A DNA stretch of 64,000 nucleotides from Candidatus Dactylopiibacterium sp. (GCA_031119555.1 JAVHXQ010000001.1:1-64000); one strand, 5' to 3'. Positions 16,260-26,155 are shown, counted from the first letter of the stretch. A program made the numbers and translations. The notes: generated from the letters alone by a model not told the origin.

Positions 16260-18647
16260 TCAGTCGTCGCTGCCGAGGATGGCCTCGGGCTTCACGCGCG
16301 GGGTCAGCGTGCCCCCCTTGCGCGCCCGCTTGCCGCGACAGGCTTCGAGCGCCACGCCCTTGACGGGGATCTCGACCGCCTTGCCGCCACGGCCGATGCC
16401 CGTCACGCGCACGGCATCCGTGGGCGGGCACGCAACGGCGGCCAGCGCTTCGCCTTCGTCCAGCCCCATCACGATCATGCCGCGCCCGCGCGGCATCACC
16501 TTCATCTCGGCACGCGGGAAATACAGCAGGCGCCCATTGCCGGACGCCGCGGCCAGCCATTCGCCCCGGATGCGCGCCGGGGCCAGCACGCTCTCGCCGG
16601 CCTCCAGCGTCATGAAGGCCTTGCCCGCGCGCTGCCGCGTCACGAGGTCTTCCAGCTTGGCAATGAAGCCGTAGCTGCCGGAGTTGGCGAAGAAGTATTC
16701 GTGCGCGGGGTCGTCGGCCAGCGCCTGCGCCACGCGGGCCCCGGGCTGCAGCTCGATGAGCGTCGTGAGCGGCACGCCATCGCCGCGCCCGCCGGGCAGA
16801 TCGGCGATGCGGATCGAGTAGGCACGCCCGGTCGTATCCACCAGGATCAGCGGCCAGGTCGTGCGGGCCTCGGCCACCAGCATGGCCGAGTCGCCGCTCT
16901 TCCAGGTCAGGGTCTGCGCGTCGATGCCGTGGCCCTGGCGCGTGCGCACCCAGCCGTTGCGCGAGAGCAGCACGGTGACCGGCTCGTCGAGCACGGGCGC
17001 TTCGGTGGCCGCCACCGGCAGCGCCACTTCCACGAGGGTGCGCCTGTCGTCGCCGTGCTTCTTCGCGTCCTCGGCGATCTCCTTGAGGATCAGGCGCGTC
17101 ATCGCATGGCGCGATCCGAGCAGTTCCAGCAGCCCCGCGCGCTCGTCGCGCAGACCGGCGAGTTCCTTCTCGATCGCGATGTACTCGAGCTTGGCGAGCT
17201 GGCGCAGGCGGATCTCGAGGATGTCCTCGGCCTGTGCCTCGCTGAGCCCGAAGCGTGCGATCAGTTCGGCCTTGGGTTCGTCGGCCTCGCGGATCACGCG
17301 GATCACCTCGTCGATGTGCAGCCACGCGATCTGGCGCCCCTCGAGGATGTGGATGCGCCGCTCCACCTGCCCCAGGCGATGCTGCGTGCGACGCTCGACG
17401 GTCGTGAAGCGATACGCGATCCACTCCGTGATCAACGCGCGCAAGCCCTTCTGCGCGGGCCGGCCATCCAGCCCGATCAGCGTGAAGTTCATCGCCACCG
17501 AGGCTTCCAGGCTGGTGTGGGCCAGCAGCACGCGCATGAGTTCCTCGGGCTGCTGCGTGCGGGTCTTGGGCTCGAACACGAGCCGCACCGGCTCGCGATC
17601 GCTCGATTCGTCGCGAGCGGCGTCCAGCACGCCCAGCACCAGGGCCTTGTTGTTCTTCTCGTCCTGGCTGATCTCCTTCTTGCCCGCGCGCGGCTGCGGG
17701 TTGGTGACCGACTCGATCTCGGAGAGCACCCTCGCCGCCGACACGCCGTGCGGCAGTTCATTCACGATCACGCGCCAGGCGCCGCGCGCGAGCTGCTCCA
17801 CGCGCCAGCGCGCGCGCATGCGGATCGAGCCGCGACCCGATTCGTAGGCATCACGGATCGCCGAATCGGGCGAGATGATCTGGCCGCCGCCAGGGAAATC
17901 CGGCGCGGGCAGCACGGCGCGGATCTCGTCCAGCGTGCTCTCGGGCTTGCGGATCAGCAGTTGCGCCGCCGCGGCCACCTCGCGCAGGTTATGCGGCGGG
18001 CATTCGGTCGCCATGCCGACCGCGATGCCCGACGCGCCATTGAGCAGCAGCATGGGCAGGCGCGCGGGCAGCAGGCGGGGCTCCTCGTCGCCGCCGTCGT
18101 AGTTCGGCACGAAATCGGCGGTGCCCATCTCGATCTCGGCCAGCAGCAGCTCGGCCAGCGGCGTGAGCCGCATTTCGGTGTAGCGCATGGCCGCCGCGCC
18201 GTCGCCATCGCGCGAGCCGAAGTTGCCCTGGCCATCGATGAGCGGATAACGCAGCGAGAAATCCTGCGCGAGGCGCACCGAAGCGTCGTAGATCGACGCG
18301 TCGCCGTGCGGGTGCAGCTTGCCCATCACGTCACCCACCACGCGCGCGGACTTCACGGGCTTGGCCCCCGCCGCGAGGCGCATGCGGTGCATGGTGTAGA
18401 GGATGCGGCGCTGCACGGGCTTGAGCCCGTCCTCCACCTGCGGCAGCGCGCGGCCGCGCACCACGCTCATGGCATAGGCCAGGTAGGCGCGCTCGGCGAA
18501 CGCTGCGATCGGCAGGTGATCGTCGGGCAGCTCGGTCAGGGCCGCGCTCGGCGGCGCCGGCGGCGGGGCGACCGTGGCGGCGGCCGGCGTGGAAGTGGCG
18601 GGCAGGGATTCCTGCGGGAAAAGATCGGGCTCGGGCACGGACGACAT
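16260..18647 (-). CDS. parC: DNA topoisomerase IV subunit A
   Basis: Decatenating type II topoisomerase subunit, 795 residues. The breakage-reunion domain includes the quinolone-determining region ([20 protein letters not shown]) and the catalytic tyrosine Tyr156 in [12 protein letters not shown] coiled-coil region and a C-terminal beta-propeller-like DNA-binding domain follow. The N-terminus has an extra proline/alanine-rich stretch of about 35 residues before the conserved core. ATG 18647 ([12 protein letters not shown]) is preferred; the longer frame upstream is arginine-rich and unlike the family. A candidate -10 TACAAT lies 33 bases upstream. parE is not in this window. The distinction from gyrA rests on length and the diverged C-terminal domain. 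Confidence 0.94.
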   Translation of the reverse strand: MSSVPEPDLFPQESLPATSTPAAATVAPPPAPPSAALTELPDDHLPIAAFAERAYLAYAMSVVRGRALPQVEDGLKPVQRRILYTMHRMRLAAGAKPVKSARVVGDVMGKLHPHGDASIYDASVRLAQDFSLRYPLIDGQGNFGSRDGDGAAAMRYTEMRLTPLAELLLAEIEMGTADFVPNYDGGDEEPRLLPARLPMLLLNGASGIAVGMATECPPHNLREVAAAAQLLIRKPESTLDEIRAVLPAPDFPGGGQIISPDSAIRDAYESGRGSIRMRARWRVEQLARGAWRVIVNELPHGVSAARVLSEIESVTNPQPRAGKKEISQDEKNNKALVLGVLDAARDESSDREPVRLVFEPKTRTQQPEELMRVLLAHTSLEASVAMNFTLIGLDGRPAQKGLRALITEWIAYRFTTVERRTQHRLGQVERRIHILEGRQIAWLHIDEVIRVIREADEPKAELIARFGLSEAQAEDILEIRLRQLAKLEYIAIEKELAGLRDERAGLLELLGSRHAMTRLILKEIAEDAKKHGDDRRTLVEVALPVAATEAPVLDEPVTVLLSRNGWVRTRQGHGIDAQTLTWKSGDSAMLVAEARTTWPLILVDTTGRAYSIRIADLPGGRGDGVPLTTLIELQPGARVAQALADDPAHEYFFANSGSYGFIAKLEDLVTRQRAGKAFMTLEAGESVLAPARIRGEWLAAASGNGRLLYFPRAEMKVMPRGRGMIVMGLDEGEALAAVACPPTDAVRVTGIGRGGKAVEIPVKGVALEACRGKRARKGGTLTPRVKPEAILGSDD

Positions 18648-18679
18648 CGCGAAAACAGGCGGGGATGGATCAGCCCGCG

Positions 18680-18685
18680 ATTGTA
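18680..18685 (-). promoter_or_regulatory. Candidate parC -10 TACAAT
   Basis: Minus-strand TACAAT 33 bases upstream of the parC ATG, giving a leader of about 26 bases. No good -35 is visible. Confidence 0.4.
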
Positions 18686-19018
18686 GCGGCTGGGCGCGAC
18701 GGGCGACGAAATTGCGGCGGCAAACGCCAGGCGGCGGCGCGGCTCGCCGGGCCGGACCGATGCCGCCGGCCTGCCGCCTCTCGCGACGGCACCGACCGAT
18801 CGCGCACGGCGAGACCGGTTTCACCCGTCACAAGGCCCGCGCGGGCCGCCAGGCAGGTTCGGGCCACTCCCTCCACCGGTCGCCGGCAGAGGGGCCGCGC
18901 AGGCGCACGTCCCTCGCCCCGGCGCCCGAGCCGAGGCCAGCGCGCGCGGCGGGCCCGGCCCATCGCGATGTTACCGACAACACCGGATCTGACGCAGCGC
19001 ACCTCGCGCGCGGGGCGG

Positions 19019-19036
19019 GCCGGCTAGAATGCCGGC
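19019..19036 (+). promoter_or_regulatory. Candidate lyase promoter inside a palindrome
   Basis: TAGAAT at 19025-19030 is flanked by perfect arms GCCGGC on both sides. It would start transcription about 25 bases before the lyase ATG. Because the -10 is the loop of a dyad, a repressor could cover it. Confidence 0.4.
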
Positions 19037-19060
19037 CTCCCCTTTCGCCAGGTGAACGAC

Positions 19061-20221
19061 ATGCCAAAAGGCAGCACGCAGCAGTTCGAGTTCCATGAGT
19101 TCCGCGACCGCGACACCGGCGTGCGCGTCGTGCGCCTCACGCCGCCCGAGGTGGCCTGTCCGCGCAATTATTTCTACCAGAAGTGCTTCTCCAACGACGG
19201 GCGCTGGCTGATCTTCGGCTGCGAGCTGGAGGGCGCGTTCAACGTCTGGCAACTGAACCTCGCCTCGGGCCAGGCGCGCCAGCTCACCGAAGGCGCGGGC
19301 GACAACTACCACGGCGCCTATCTTTCGCCCGACGACCGCTTCCTGTTCTACACGAAGGGCGGGCGCGAGCATCGCCGCGTGGACCTCGCGAGCCTCGAAG
19401 AGCGCGTGATCTACACCGTGCCCGAGGGCTGGACGGGCGCCGGCACCTGGGTGCCGAACAGCGCGTGCACGCAGATCGCGGGCATGGAAATGCTGGCCGC
19501 CGACCGCGTGATCTCCAGCAACGGCTGGGAGCGCTTCCGGCTCCAGTTCGAACGCCAGCCGCTCGAGCGGCTCATCGCCATCGATATCGCGAGCGGCCAG
19601 GCGCGCGTGGTGCATGAAGAGAAGCGTTACCTGGGCCACCCGATGTTCCGGCCCTTCGACGACGACACGATGGGCTACTGTCACGAAGGCCCGCATGATC
19701 TCGTCGACGCGCGCATGTGGCTCATCGACGCCGACGGCAGCCGTCCGCGCCGCGTCAAGACGCACGCGCCGCACGAAGCCTGCATGCACGAGTTCTGGAT
19801 TCCCGACGGCTCCCGCCTGATGTACGTGAGCTACATCAAGGGCCAGCAGCAGCGCGGCATGTGGGCCGCCGACCCGGTCACGCTGGTCAATGAGCATGTC
19901 ATGGACATTCCGCCCTGCGCGCACCTCATGAGCAACCATGACGGCACGCTGGTCGTCGGCGATGGCGCCGGCCAGCTCGGCGACGTGGCCGACAAGGATG
20001 GGCACGCCTTCGAGCCCGACCCCTATCTGCACCTGTTCGACCTGCGCACGCGCGGCACGCGCCGCATCTGCCGCCACGACACGAGCTGGGCCGAATACCG
20101 GGGCAGCACGCAGGTGACGCATCCGCACCCGTCCTTCACGCCCGACGACAGGCAGGTGCTGTTCTCCAGCGACATGCACGGCAAGCCGGCGCTCTACCTG
20201 GCCGATCTGCCTGCCGCCTGA
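19061..20221 (+). CDS. Oligogalacturonate lyase (PL22 family)
   Basis: Beta-propeller lyase of 386 residues that cleaves short oligogalacturonides (pectin fragments) by beta-elimination, probably in the cytoplasm, since no signal peptide is seen. From the known Yersinia enzyme, as I recall it, the key residues are Arg217, His242 (base), and metal ligands His287, Gln350, His353 and His355. Here Arg218, His243, His288, Gln351, His354 and His356 sit at the same spacing, the last three in STQVTHPHPSF. ATG 19061 has AGGTGA upstream; a GTG at 19052 would add three residues. No other pectin or uronate gene is nearby, so its substrate supply is unclear. Confidence 0.9.
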   Translation: MPKGSTQQFEFHEFRDRDTGVRVVRLTPPEVACPRNYFYQKCFSNDGRWLIFGCELEGAFNVWQLNLASGQARQLTEGAGDNYHGAYLSPDDRFLFYTKGGREHRRVDLASLEERVIYTVPEGWTGAGTWVPNSACTQIAGMEMLAADRVISSNGWERFRLQFERQPLERLIAIDIASGQARVVHEEKRYLGHPMFRPFDDDTMGYCHEGPHDLVDARMWLIDADGSRPRRVKTHAPHEACMHEFWIPDGSRLMYVSYIKGQQQRGMWAADPVTLVNEHVMDIPPCAHLMSNHDGTLVVGDGAGQLGDVADKDGHAFEPDPYLHLFDLRTRGTRRICRHDTSWAEYRGSTQVTHPHPSFTPDDRQVLFSSDMHGKPALYLADLPAA

Positions 20222-20269
20222 CGCCCGCCGGGGCCGCGCGCGGGCGGCGGCCCCGGCCGGCCCGCGGAT

Positions 20270-20551
20270 TCAGTCGAAGAGTTCCTCGAGAAAGCTCTTG
20301 CGCCGCCGCGGGCGAGCGTGCTCGCGGTGATGATCGTCGTGGCCGCGCGTGTCATAAGCCTGCGGACGCGCCGCAGGTGCCGCCTGGGCGGGTTGCGGCG
20401 CCGGGGCCGAGGTCTGGGCGGCGCGTTCGAGGATCTTGTCCAGCTCGCCCCGATCCAGCCATACCCCGCGACAGCCGGGGCAATAGTCGATCTCGATCCC
20501 GCTACGCTCGCTCATGACGAGCGTCTGATTGGCACACACCGGACATTGCAT
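20270..20551 (-). CDS. Zinc-ribbon (TFIIB-type) protein
   Basis: A 93-residue protein of the zf-TFIIB family. The N-terminus carries two CxxC pairs (CPVC near residue 3 and CPGC near residue 24), followed by the family hallmark RGVWLDRGELDKIL. The rest is alanine/proline/glutamine-rich, then a His/Arg-rich stretch, and ends KSFLEELFD. Its function is not established; nucleic-acid or protein binding through the zinc ribbon is likely. GGGAG lies six bases before the ATG. It follows the DMT transporter gene after a strong hairpin. Confidence 0.85.
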   Translation of the reverse strand: MQCPVCANQTLVMSERSGIEIDYCPGCRGVWLDRGELDKILERAAQTSAPAPQPAQAAPAARPQAYDTRGHDDHHREHARPRRRKSFLEELFD

Positions 20552-20562
20552 GAACATCTCCC

Positions 20563-20600
20563 GTCGAAACCGCCGGCCCCATGCCGGCCCGCGTTTCGAC
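20563..20600. terminator. Strong intergenic hairpin between transporter and zinc-ribbon genes
   Basis: Perfect outer arms GTCGAAAC/GTTTCGAC enclose inner arms GCCGGC/GCCGGC with a five-base loop. There is no T-run on either strand, so it may be an attenuator, an mRNA-stabilising structure or a Rho-independent terminator lacking its tail. Confidence 0.5.
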
Positions 20601-20619
20601 CGCCCCCGCGCGGCGAGGT

Positions 20620-21561
20620 TCAGCGCGTCGGGCGCCCCGCGCGCTCGGCCGTGACGAGCCAGATGCCGCCGCACACCAGGATCAGCGCGATGAGGTATTT
20701 CCACTCCAGGATCTTCTCGTTGAGGAAGATGGCCGAGAGCACCGCGCCCGACACCGGGATCAGGAAGTTGAACACCGCCACCAGCCCCACGCGGTTGTAC
20801 TTCAGCAGCAGCGTCCACAGTGCGAAGGCCACCGACGAGAGCAGCACCAGATACGCCATCAGCAGGCTCGCCTGCAGCGAGAATGCCTGCAGGCGCCCGC
20901 CGAAGGCCGCGCCCAGCGCCAGCAGGGCGAGCCCGCCGACCGAGAGCTGCCAGCCCGTGAGGGCGACCGAATCGATGCGCTGTGAAAGCTTCTTGCCATA
21001 GATCGAGGCGGCCGAGAGGATGAAGGCCGCAAGCACCACGCTGCCCTCGCCGGCCAGCGTGAAGTGGAAGTCCAGCAGCTCGTCACTGAAATTGCAGACC
21101 AGCACGCCGCCGAAACCGATCAGGCAGCCCAGCGCCTTGCGCCCCGTGATGCGGTCGTTGTGGTAGATGAAATGCGCGAGCAGCACCGAGAAGAAGGTGC
21201 CCGTGGCATTCATGATCGAGCCCTTCACGCCGGTGGTGTAAGCGAGGCCGAGGTAGAAGAACACATACTGCAGCGAGGTCTGGAACAGGCCGAGCAGGCA
21301 GACCTCGCCCGCCTCGCGCGCGCTGCGCAGGTGCAGGCGGCGGCCCGTGAAGAAGGCGAAGACGAGCAGCAGCAGGCCCGCGAAGAGGAAGCGCCAGCCC
21401 GCGAACAGCAGCTTGCCGGGAATGTCGTCGGCCGCGATCTCGAGCAGGGCGTAACCGTTCTTGATCGACGGGTAGGCGCTGCCCCACAGCAGGCAGCACA
21501 GCGTGGCCAACGCATACACAACGAGGGGCCGGGTGAAGAACGCACGTGCCTTGTCGCTCAC
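20620..21561 (-). CDS. EamA/DMT-family membrane transporter
   Basis: Ten-helix drug/metabolite transporter of 313 residues with two EamA repeats. The first repeat begins near residue 15 ([14 protein letters not shown]) and the second near residue 165. It probably exports or exchanges a small metabolite, and the substrate cannot be predicted. The start is a GTG that overlaps the mnmA stop as GTGA, with GGGAGGG upstream, so expression is coupled to mnmA. Confidence 0.9.
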   Translation of the reverse strand: MSDKARAFFTRPLVVYALATLCCLLWGSAYPSIKNGYALLEIAADDIPGKLLFAGWRFLFAGLLLLVFAFFTGRRLHLRSAREAGEVCLLGLFQTSLQYVFFYLGLAYTTGVKGSIMNATGTFFSVLLAHFIYHNDRITGRKALGCLIGFGGVLVCNFSDELLDFHFTLAGEGSVVLAAFILSAASIYGKKLSQRIDSVALTGWQLSVGGLALLALGAAFGGRLQAFSLQASLLMAYLVLLSSVAFALWTLLLKYNRVGLVAVFNFLIPVSGAVLSAIFLNEKILEWKYLIALILVCGGIWLVTAERAGRPTR

Positions 21562-22667
21562 AGGATGATCCCTCCCCCCAGGCATACACGGCTCTCGTAC
21601 ATCACCACCGATTGCCCCGGCGTGATCGCCCATTGCGGCGAGGCGAAGCCGATCTCGGCCGCGTCCGCCGCGATCGACAGCAGGCTGCAGGGCTGGTCCG
21701 GCGTGCGATAGCGCGGCTTGGCGGTATACACCCACTCGGTGCGCGGAGCCCGCGGCGCGATCCAGTTGAGGTCGGTCACGCGCAGGCGCTCGCGCACGAG
21801 CGCGGGGTGATCGTGCCCCTGCACGACGTGCAGCACATTGCCCTGCATGTCCTTGCCGGCCACGTACCAGGCCTCGTGCTCGCCGGCCTTGTCGTTGCCC
21901 TTGATGCCGCCGATGCTGAGCCCCTTGCGCTGGCCGATGGTGTGATACATCAGGCCCTGGTGCTCGCCGAGCAGTCGGTTGTCGTCGAGCGAGCGGATCT
22001 CGCCCGGCCGGGTCGGCAGATAGCGCATCAGGAACTCGCGGAAGGGCCGTTCGCCGATGAAGCAGATACCCGTGGAATCCTTCTTGGCGGCCACGTGCAG
22101 GCCCGCGCGCTCGGCGATTTCGCGCACTTCGCGCTTGTACAGTTCGCCCAGCGGGAAAAGCGCCTTCGAAAGCTGGAACTGGTTGAGCCGGTAGAGGAAA
22201 TAGCTCTGGTCCTTGGTGCCGTCGTCGGCCTTCAGCAACTGGTACTCGACGCGCCCATCGTTCTCGAAGGCGCGCACGCCGGCGTAGTGGCCGGTGGCGA
22301 TCTTGTCGGCGCCGAGGCCGATCGCGTGGTCGAGGAACGCCTTGAACTTGATCTCGCTGTTGCAGAGGATGTCGGGGTTGGGCGTGCGCCCGGCCTCGTA
22401 TTCGCGCAGAAAATCGGCGAACACGCGGTCCTTGTACTCCTTGCTGAAATTCACGACTTCCAGGTCGATGCCCAGCACGTCGCAGACGGACACCACGTCG
22501 ATGAGGTCCTGCCGCGTCGAGCAGTATTCGTCGTCGTCGTCGTCCTCCCAGTTCTTCATGAAAAGACCCGTCACGGCGTAGCCCTGCTGCTTGAGCAGCA
22601 GCGCCGCGACCGCCGAATCCACGCCGCCGGACATGCCGACGATGACCTTCATGCCCTGTCCATCCAT
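21558..22667 (-). CDS. mnmA: tRNA-specific 2-thiouridylase MnmA
   Basis: Installs sulfur at U34 of tRNA-Lys, -Glu and -Gln. It has 369 residues with the PP-loop [10 protein letters not shown] near residue 12. The active-site cysteines are in [10 protein letters not shown] and [12 protein letters not shown]. The acidic run [10 protein letters not shown] matches the family. ATG 22667 is preferred because AGGAAG lies seven bases upstream; an internal ATG at 22652 (MKVIVGM) is possible. It lies 14 bases after nudJ, the same nudJ-mnmA neighbourhood as in E. coli. Confidence 0.97.
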   Translation of the reverse strand: MDGQGMKVIVGMSGGVDSAVAALLLKQQGYAVTGLFMKNWEDDDDDEYCSTRQDLIDVVSVCDVLGIDLEVVNFSKEYKDRVFADFLREYEAGRTPNPDILCNSEIKFKAFLDHAIGLGADKIATGHYAGVRAFENDGRVEYQLLKADDGTKDQSYFLYRLNQFQLSKALFPLGELYKREVREIAERAGLHVAAKKDSTGICFIGERPFREFLMRYLPTRPGEIRSLDDNRLLGEHQGLMYHTIGQRKGLSIGGIKGNDKAGEHEAWYVAGKDMQGNVLHVVQGHDHPALVRERLRVTDLNWIAPRAPRTEWVYTAKPRYRTPDQPCSLLSIAADAAEIGFASPQWAITPGQSVVMYESRVCLGGGIIL

Positions 22668-22681
22668 CACTCTGCTTCCTG

Positions 22682-23131
22682 TCATTCGTAATGCCGCATC
22701 AGTTCCAGCGGATAGCGCCGGCCGGCCAGATGATCTTCCACGCACTGCAGCACCAGCGGGCTGCGCAGACGCGCGGCGGCCTGCGCGATCTCCTGCGGCG
22801 TCAGCCAGACCGCGCGGATGATGCCCGTGTCCAGCGCCCGCCCCGCCTCGAAGCCCGTGAGCCGCGCGGCAAACGCGAAGCGCAGGTAGGTGATGTCGCC
22901 CGCCGGCCGCGGCCAGCGATAGATGCCCACGAGCGCCTCGGGCTCCACGTGGTGCGCGGTCTCTTCGAGCGCCTCGCGCACGCAGGCCGCGCCCAGCGAC
23001 TCACCGGCCTCCAGATGGCCGGCGGGCTGGTTCAGGCGCACGCCCTGGTCGGTCTGCTCCTCGACGAGCAGGAAGCGGCCCTCGCGTTCGACGACGGCGG
23101 CAACGGTGACGTGCGGAAACCAGCGGGACAT
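22682..23131 (-). CDS. nudJ: Nudix hydrolase, NudJ-like phosphatase
   Basis: A 149-residue Nudix protein. The Nudix box is [20 protein letters not shown] followed by TA rather than the usual TG. E. coli NudJ hydrolyses nucleoside tri- and diphosphates and HMP-PP, and it is encoded next to mnmA as here; the symbol rests on that context and on length. The ATG is at 23131. A -10 TACAAT lies 33 bases upstream, back-to-back with the ilvE promoter. Confidence 0.88.
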   Translation of the reverse strand: MSRWFPHVTVAAVVEREGRFLLVEEQTDQGVRLNQPAGHLEAGESLGAACVREALEETAHHVEPEALVGIYRWPRPAGDITYLRFAFAARLTGFEAGRALDTGIIRAVWLTPQEIAQAAARLRSPLVLQCVEDHLAGRRYPLELMRHYE

Positions 23132-23163
23132 GATGGCAATGCGGTGGAAATTCCAAACCGCGC

Positions 23164-23169
23164 ATTGTA
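23164..23169 (-). promoter_or_regulatory. Candidate nudJ-mnmA -10 TACAAT
   Basis: Minus-strand TACAAT (GCTACAATGCGC) 33 bases upstream of the nudJ ATG. It would drive the nudJ-mnmA-transporter operon. Confidence 0.45.
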
Positions 23170-23289
23170 GCCCTGCCGGCCCCCCGCTGCCCGCCCGCGT
23201 GCCGTCGCCACGCCCCCGGCGCGCGGCGACGCACCGCGCCAGCAGCCCCCCGCAACACCGCGCAACGCCCGCAGGACGGAGCCTTGCGC

Positions 23290-23295
23290 TAGAAT
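23290..23295 (+). promoter_or_regulatory. Candidate ilvE -10 TAGAAT
   Basis: TAGAAT 38 bases before the ilvE ATG. The leader contains GGAG about nine bases from the start codon. No matching -35 is seen. Confidence 0.45.
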
Positions 23296-23333
23296 TGTGC
23301 GCTTCACACAACAGATTTCCTGGAGTTCCTGAC

Positions 23334-24254
23334 ATGTCGATGGCTGACCGTGACGGTTTCATCTGGATGGACGGCAAACTGGTGCCCTGGCGCGAAGCCT
23401 CGACCCACGTCCTGACCCACTCCCTGCATTACGGTCTGTCGGTCTTCGAGGGCGTGCGCGCCTACAAGACCGCGCGCGGCACGGCGATCTTCCGGCTCCA
23501 GGAACACACCGACCGCCTCTTCAATTCCGCCCACATCTACATGATGAAGATCCCCTTCTCGAAGGAAGAGATCAACGCGGCGCAGAAGGAAGTCGTGCGC
23601 GCCAACCAGCTCGAATCCTGTTACCTGCGCCCGCTGGCCTTCTATGGCTCCGAGAAGATGGGCGTGTCGCCGCGCGGCGCGCAGGTGCACGTGGCCATCG
23701 CCGCCTGGCCCTGGGGCGCTTACCTGGGCGCCGAAGGCCTCGAGAAAGGCATCCGCGTCAAGACGTCCTCCTTCGCCCGCCATCACGTGAACGTGACCAT
23801 GGCGCGCGCCAAGGTGGCCAGCACCTACGCCAACTCCATCCTCGCCAACCTCGAAGCCACCCAGGACGGCTACGACGAGGCGATGCTGCTCGACACCGAG
23901 GGCTTCGTGGCCGAAGGCGCCGGCGAGAACCTCTTCATCGTGAAGAACGGCGTGATCATCGAACCCGAGATCGCCTCGGCGCTCACCGGCATCACGCGCG
24001 ACACCATCCACACGCTGGCGCGCGAACTCGGCTATGCCGTGCAGACCCGCCGCCTCACGCGCGACGACGTCTACATCGCCGACGAAGCCTTCTTCACGGG
24101 CACGGCGGCGGAGGTCACGCCGATCCGCGAACTCGACAACCGCCAGATCGGCAGCGGCTCGCGCGGCCCCGTCACGCAGGCCATCCAGGCCCGCTTCTTC
24201 GATCTCGTGGGCGGCAAGCTGGCCGAGCACGACAACTGGCTGCATTACGTCTGA
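23334..24254 (+). CDS. ilvE: Branched-chain amino acid aminotransferase
   Basis: PLP-dependent transaminase for the last step of valine, leucine and isoleucine synthesis, 306 residues. Class IV features include SLHYGLSVFEGVRAYKT, the substrate-loop region YLRPLAFYGSEKMGV, the lysine-containing segment RAKVASTYANSILA, and the cofactor-phosphate region VAEGAGENLFIVKNG followed by TGITRDTI. Starts at 23334 and 23340 are both possible; the first fits the GGAG better. It is followed by a zf-CHCC gene and waaF in the same direction, a neighbourhood I recall from Bordetella and relatives. Confidence 0.97.
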   Translation: MSMADRDGFIWMDGKLVPWREASTHVLTHSLHYGLSVFEGVRAYKTARGTAIFRLQEHTDRLFNSAHIYMMKIPFSKEEINAAQKEVVRANQLESCYLRPLAFYGSEKMGVSPRGAQVHVAIAAWPWGAYLGAEGLEKGIRVKTSSFARHHVNVTMARAKVASTYANSILANLEATQDGYDEAMLLDTEGFVAEGAGENLFIVKNGVIIEPEIASALTGITRDTIHTLARELGYAVQTRRLTRDDVYIADEAFFTGTAAEVTPIRELDNRQIGSGSRGPVTQAIQARFFDLVGGKLAEHDNWLHYV

Positions 24255-24429
24255 CGACCGACGGGCGTGGAGCGCGCGGCGCCCGGCCGCCGCTCCCGTC
24301 CTGCCCGCCGCCCCGCATGCCGGAGCTGGCACGCGGCGCGCACGGCGGCCAGAATCGATTTTCCGGAGCGCGGCACGCAACGCCGCCCTTCCCGTCCGAC
24401 CCCCGATCCGCCCCGGCAAGGAGAGCTTC

Positions 24430-24627
24430 ATGACAGAGAACACCGACAAAAACCAGCCCATCTCCGTCACGGCGAAAGACCTTCCGCTGCACTGCCCGCC
24501 GCCCGACGCCCCGCTGTGGGCGCGTCACCCGCGCGTCTTCCTCGATTTCGGGCACGACGGCGAAACGAAATGCCCTTACTGCGGCGCACGCTACGTCCTG
24601 CACGGCCCGGTCGCCGCCGGCCACTGA
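24430..24627 (+). CDS. Small zinc-finger protein, zf-CHCC type
   Basis: A 65-residue protein whose C-terminal half has HCPP, then H-RVFLDF and KCPYCGARYVL, the CHCC zinc-binding pattern also found in mitochondrial complex I subunit NDUFS6. AAGGAGAG lies just upstream of the ATG. Bacterial members have no firmly assigned role. It is placed between ilvE and waaF and is probably transcribed with both. Confidence 0.9.
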   Translation: MTENTDKNQPISVTAKDLPLHCPPPDAPLWARHPRVFLDFGHDGETKCPYCGARYVLHGPVAAGH

Positions 24628-24659
24628 GTTCCCGGGCTGCCCCAGGCGGCCCTTTTCCC

Positions 24660-25703
24660 ATGCGCATCCTCATCGTCACGCCTTCCTGGATCGGCGACAC
24701 CGTCGCCGCCCAGCCTCTGTTCATGCGCCTGCGCGCGCGCTACCCCGACGCCCGTCTGGACGCGCTAGCCCCGCCCTGGGTGGCGGCCGTGCTGCGCGCG
24801 ATGCCCGAGATCGACGGCGAGGTCATCGCCAACCCCTTCGCCCATGGCCAGTTGCGCCTCAAGGCGCGCTGGGCGCTCGCGCGCGAGCTGGCCGGGCGCG
24901 GTTATGACGCCGCGTGGGTTCTGCCCAACTCGCTGAAATCCGCGCTGATCCCGCTTTTCGCGGGCATCCCGCGTCGCGTGGGCTTCACGGGCGAATCGCG
25001 CTACGGCCTCATCAACGTGCGCCACACGCTGGACAAAACCGCCACGCCGCTGCAGGTCGAACGCTATGCGATCCTGGCCGGCCCCCCGGGCGAACCGCTG
25101 CCGCGCCCCTGCCCGCAACCGCGGCTGGAAATCGACGCGGCCCGCGCGCAGGCCACCCGCGCCGCGCTCGGGCTGGCGGCCACACCCGCGCCAGTGGTGT
25201 TCTGCCCCGGCGCCGAGTTCGGGCCGGCCAAGCGCTGGCCCGAGACGCACTACGCGGCCCTGGCGCGCCAGCTCGCCGAACGCGGCGTGCCGGTCTGGCT
25301 GCTGGGGTCGAAGAAGGACGCTGCGGTGGGCGACGCCATCGCCCGCCTCTCCGACGGTGCGGCGCTCAACCTCTGCGGCCGCACGGATCTGGCGCAGGCC
25401 ATCGCGCTGATCGCGCTCGCCCGCCACGTCGTCACGAACGATTCGGGCCTGATGCACGTGGCCGCCGCGCTAGACGTTCCGCTCACGGCGCTGTTCGGCT
25501 CCTCCAGCCCGGGCTACACACCGCCGCTCTCGGCGCGCGCGCAGGTGCTTTCGCTGGCCCTTCCGTGCAGCCCCTGCTTCCAGCGCGAATGTCCGCTGGG
25601 CCACCTCAACTGCCTGCGCCAGATCACGCCCGAGCACGTGCTGGCCACCCTGGGGGACGCCGCCATGGCGGCCGAGCCTCCGCCTCGAACCGGGGAACCG
25701 TGA
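24660..25703 (+). CDS. waaF: ADP-heptose:LPS heptosyltransferase II
   Basis: Glycosyltransferase family 9 enzyme that adds the second heptose to the LPS inner core at the cytoplasmic face of the inner membrane (347 residues). The start MRILIVTPSWIGDTVAAQPL is the family hallmark. The donor-binding half includes CPGAEFGPAKRWP and TNDSGLMHVAAALDVP. The C-terminal cysteine-rich CSPCFQRECPLGHLNCL is typical of WaaF. The ATG at 24660 replaces the much longer ORF-track frame. The stop overlaps the next start by one base (TGATG). Confidence 0.96.
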   Translation: MRILIVTPSWIGDTVAAQPLFMRLRARYPDARLDALAPPWVAAVLRAMPEIDGEVIANPFAHGQLRLKARWALARELAGRGYDAAWVLPNSLKSALIPLFAGIPRRVGFTGESRYGLINVRHTLDKTATPLQVERYAILAGPPGEPLPRPCPQPRLEIDAARAQATRAALGLAATPAPVVFCPGAEFGPAKRWPETHYAALARQLAERGVPVWLLGSKKDAAVGDAIARLSDGAALNLCGRTDLAQAIALIALARHVVTNDSGLMHVAAALDVPLTALFGSSSPGYTPPLSARAQVLSLALPCSPCFQRECPLGHLNCLRQITPEHVLATLGDAAMAAEPPPRTGEP

Positions 25704-26134
25704 TGAGCAAAACCCTCCTGGCCACGCCCGAAGACGCCGAGCAGGCCTTCTACGAAGCCTTCAACCGCGGCGATCTGGACGCCCTCATGAGCGTCTGGAG
25801 CGAAGACGACGACCCCGTCTGCATCCACCCGGGCGGATCGCGCTTCACGGGGCTCGCGGCGATCCGCGAATCGTGGAAGCAGCTCTTCGAGACGGGCATG
25901 AAGTTCCGCGTGCGCACGAGCAACGTGGTGCGCGCGCAGTCCGCCCTGCTGGCCGTGCACAGCCTGTTGCAGCACGTGCATGTCGAAGGCGACGACACGC
26001 TCGCGCCGCCGCTCATCACCACCAACGTGTATGTGCGCGGCGCGTCGGGCTGGCAGCTCATGATGCACCACACCTCCCCTTCGCCGGACGCCAGCGGCCT
26101 GCTCACGCAGGAATCCCCGCGCGTCGTGCACTGA
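25703..26134 (+). CDS. NTF2/SnoaL-like protein
   Basis: A 143-residue single-domain protein with the cone-shaped NTF2-like fold signature: helical start AEQAFYEAFNRGDLDALMSVW, then DDPVCIHPGG, a central IRESWKQLF helix and beta-strands ending WQLMMHHTSP. Such proteins can be small enzymes or ligand binders; the substrate is unknown. It is translationally coupled to waaF and followed 21 bases later by a YheT-like hydrolase. Confidence 0.85.
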   Translation: MSKTLLATPEDAEQAFYEAFNRGDLDALMSVWSEDDDPVCIHPGGSRFTGLAAIRESWKQLFETGMKFRVRTSNVVRAQSALLAVHSLLQHVHVEGDDTLAPPLITTNVYVRGASGWQLMMHHTSPSPDASGLLTQESPRVVH

Positions 26135-26155
26135 GCCCGCCCGCGCCGCAGACCC

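Larger units (their letters stand above)
18648..19060. other. Divergent spacer parC / oligogalacturonate lyase
   Basis: About 410 GC-rich bases without a gene. It holds the parC -10 at its left end and the lyase -10 at its right end. A perfect 14-base palindrome GGCCCGC/GCGGGCC lies at 18834-18847; its arms also occur in the hairpin at 27232. Nothing else is recognisable. Confidence 0.45.

Noticed and set aside
16020-18686. An 888-codon plus-strand ORF opposite parC
   Set aside because: Low-complexity His/Arg-rich shadow of the parC reading frame.
22507-22560. Trinucleotide (gtc) run as a repeat tract
   Set aside because: It encodes the acidic run normal in MnmA proteins; it is not an unstable repeat as far as can be seen.
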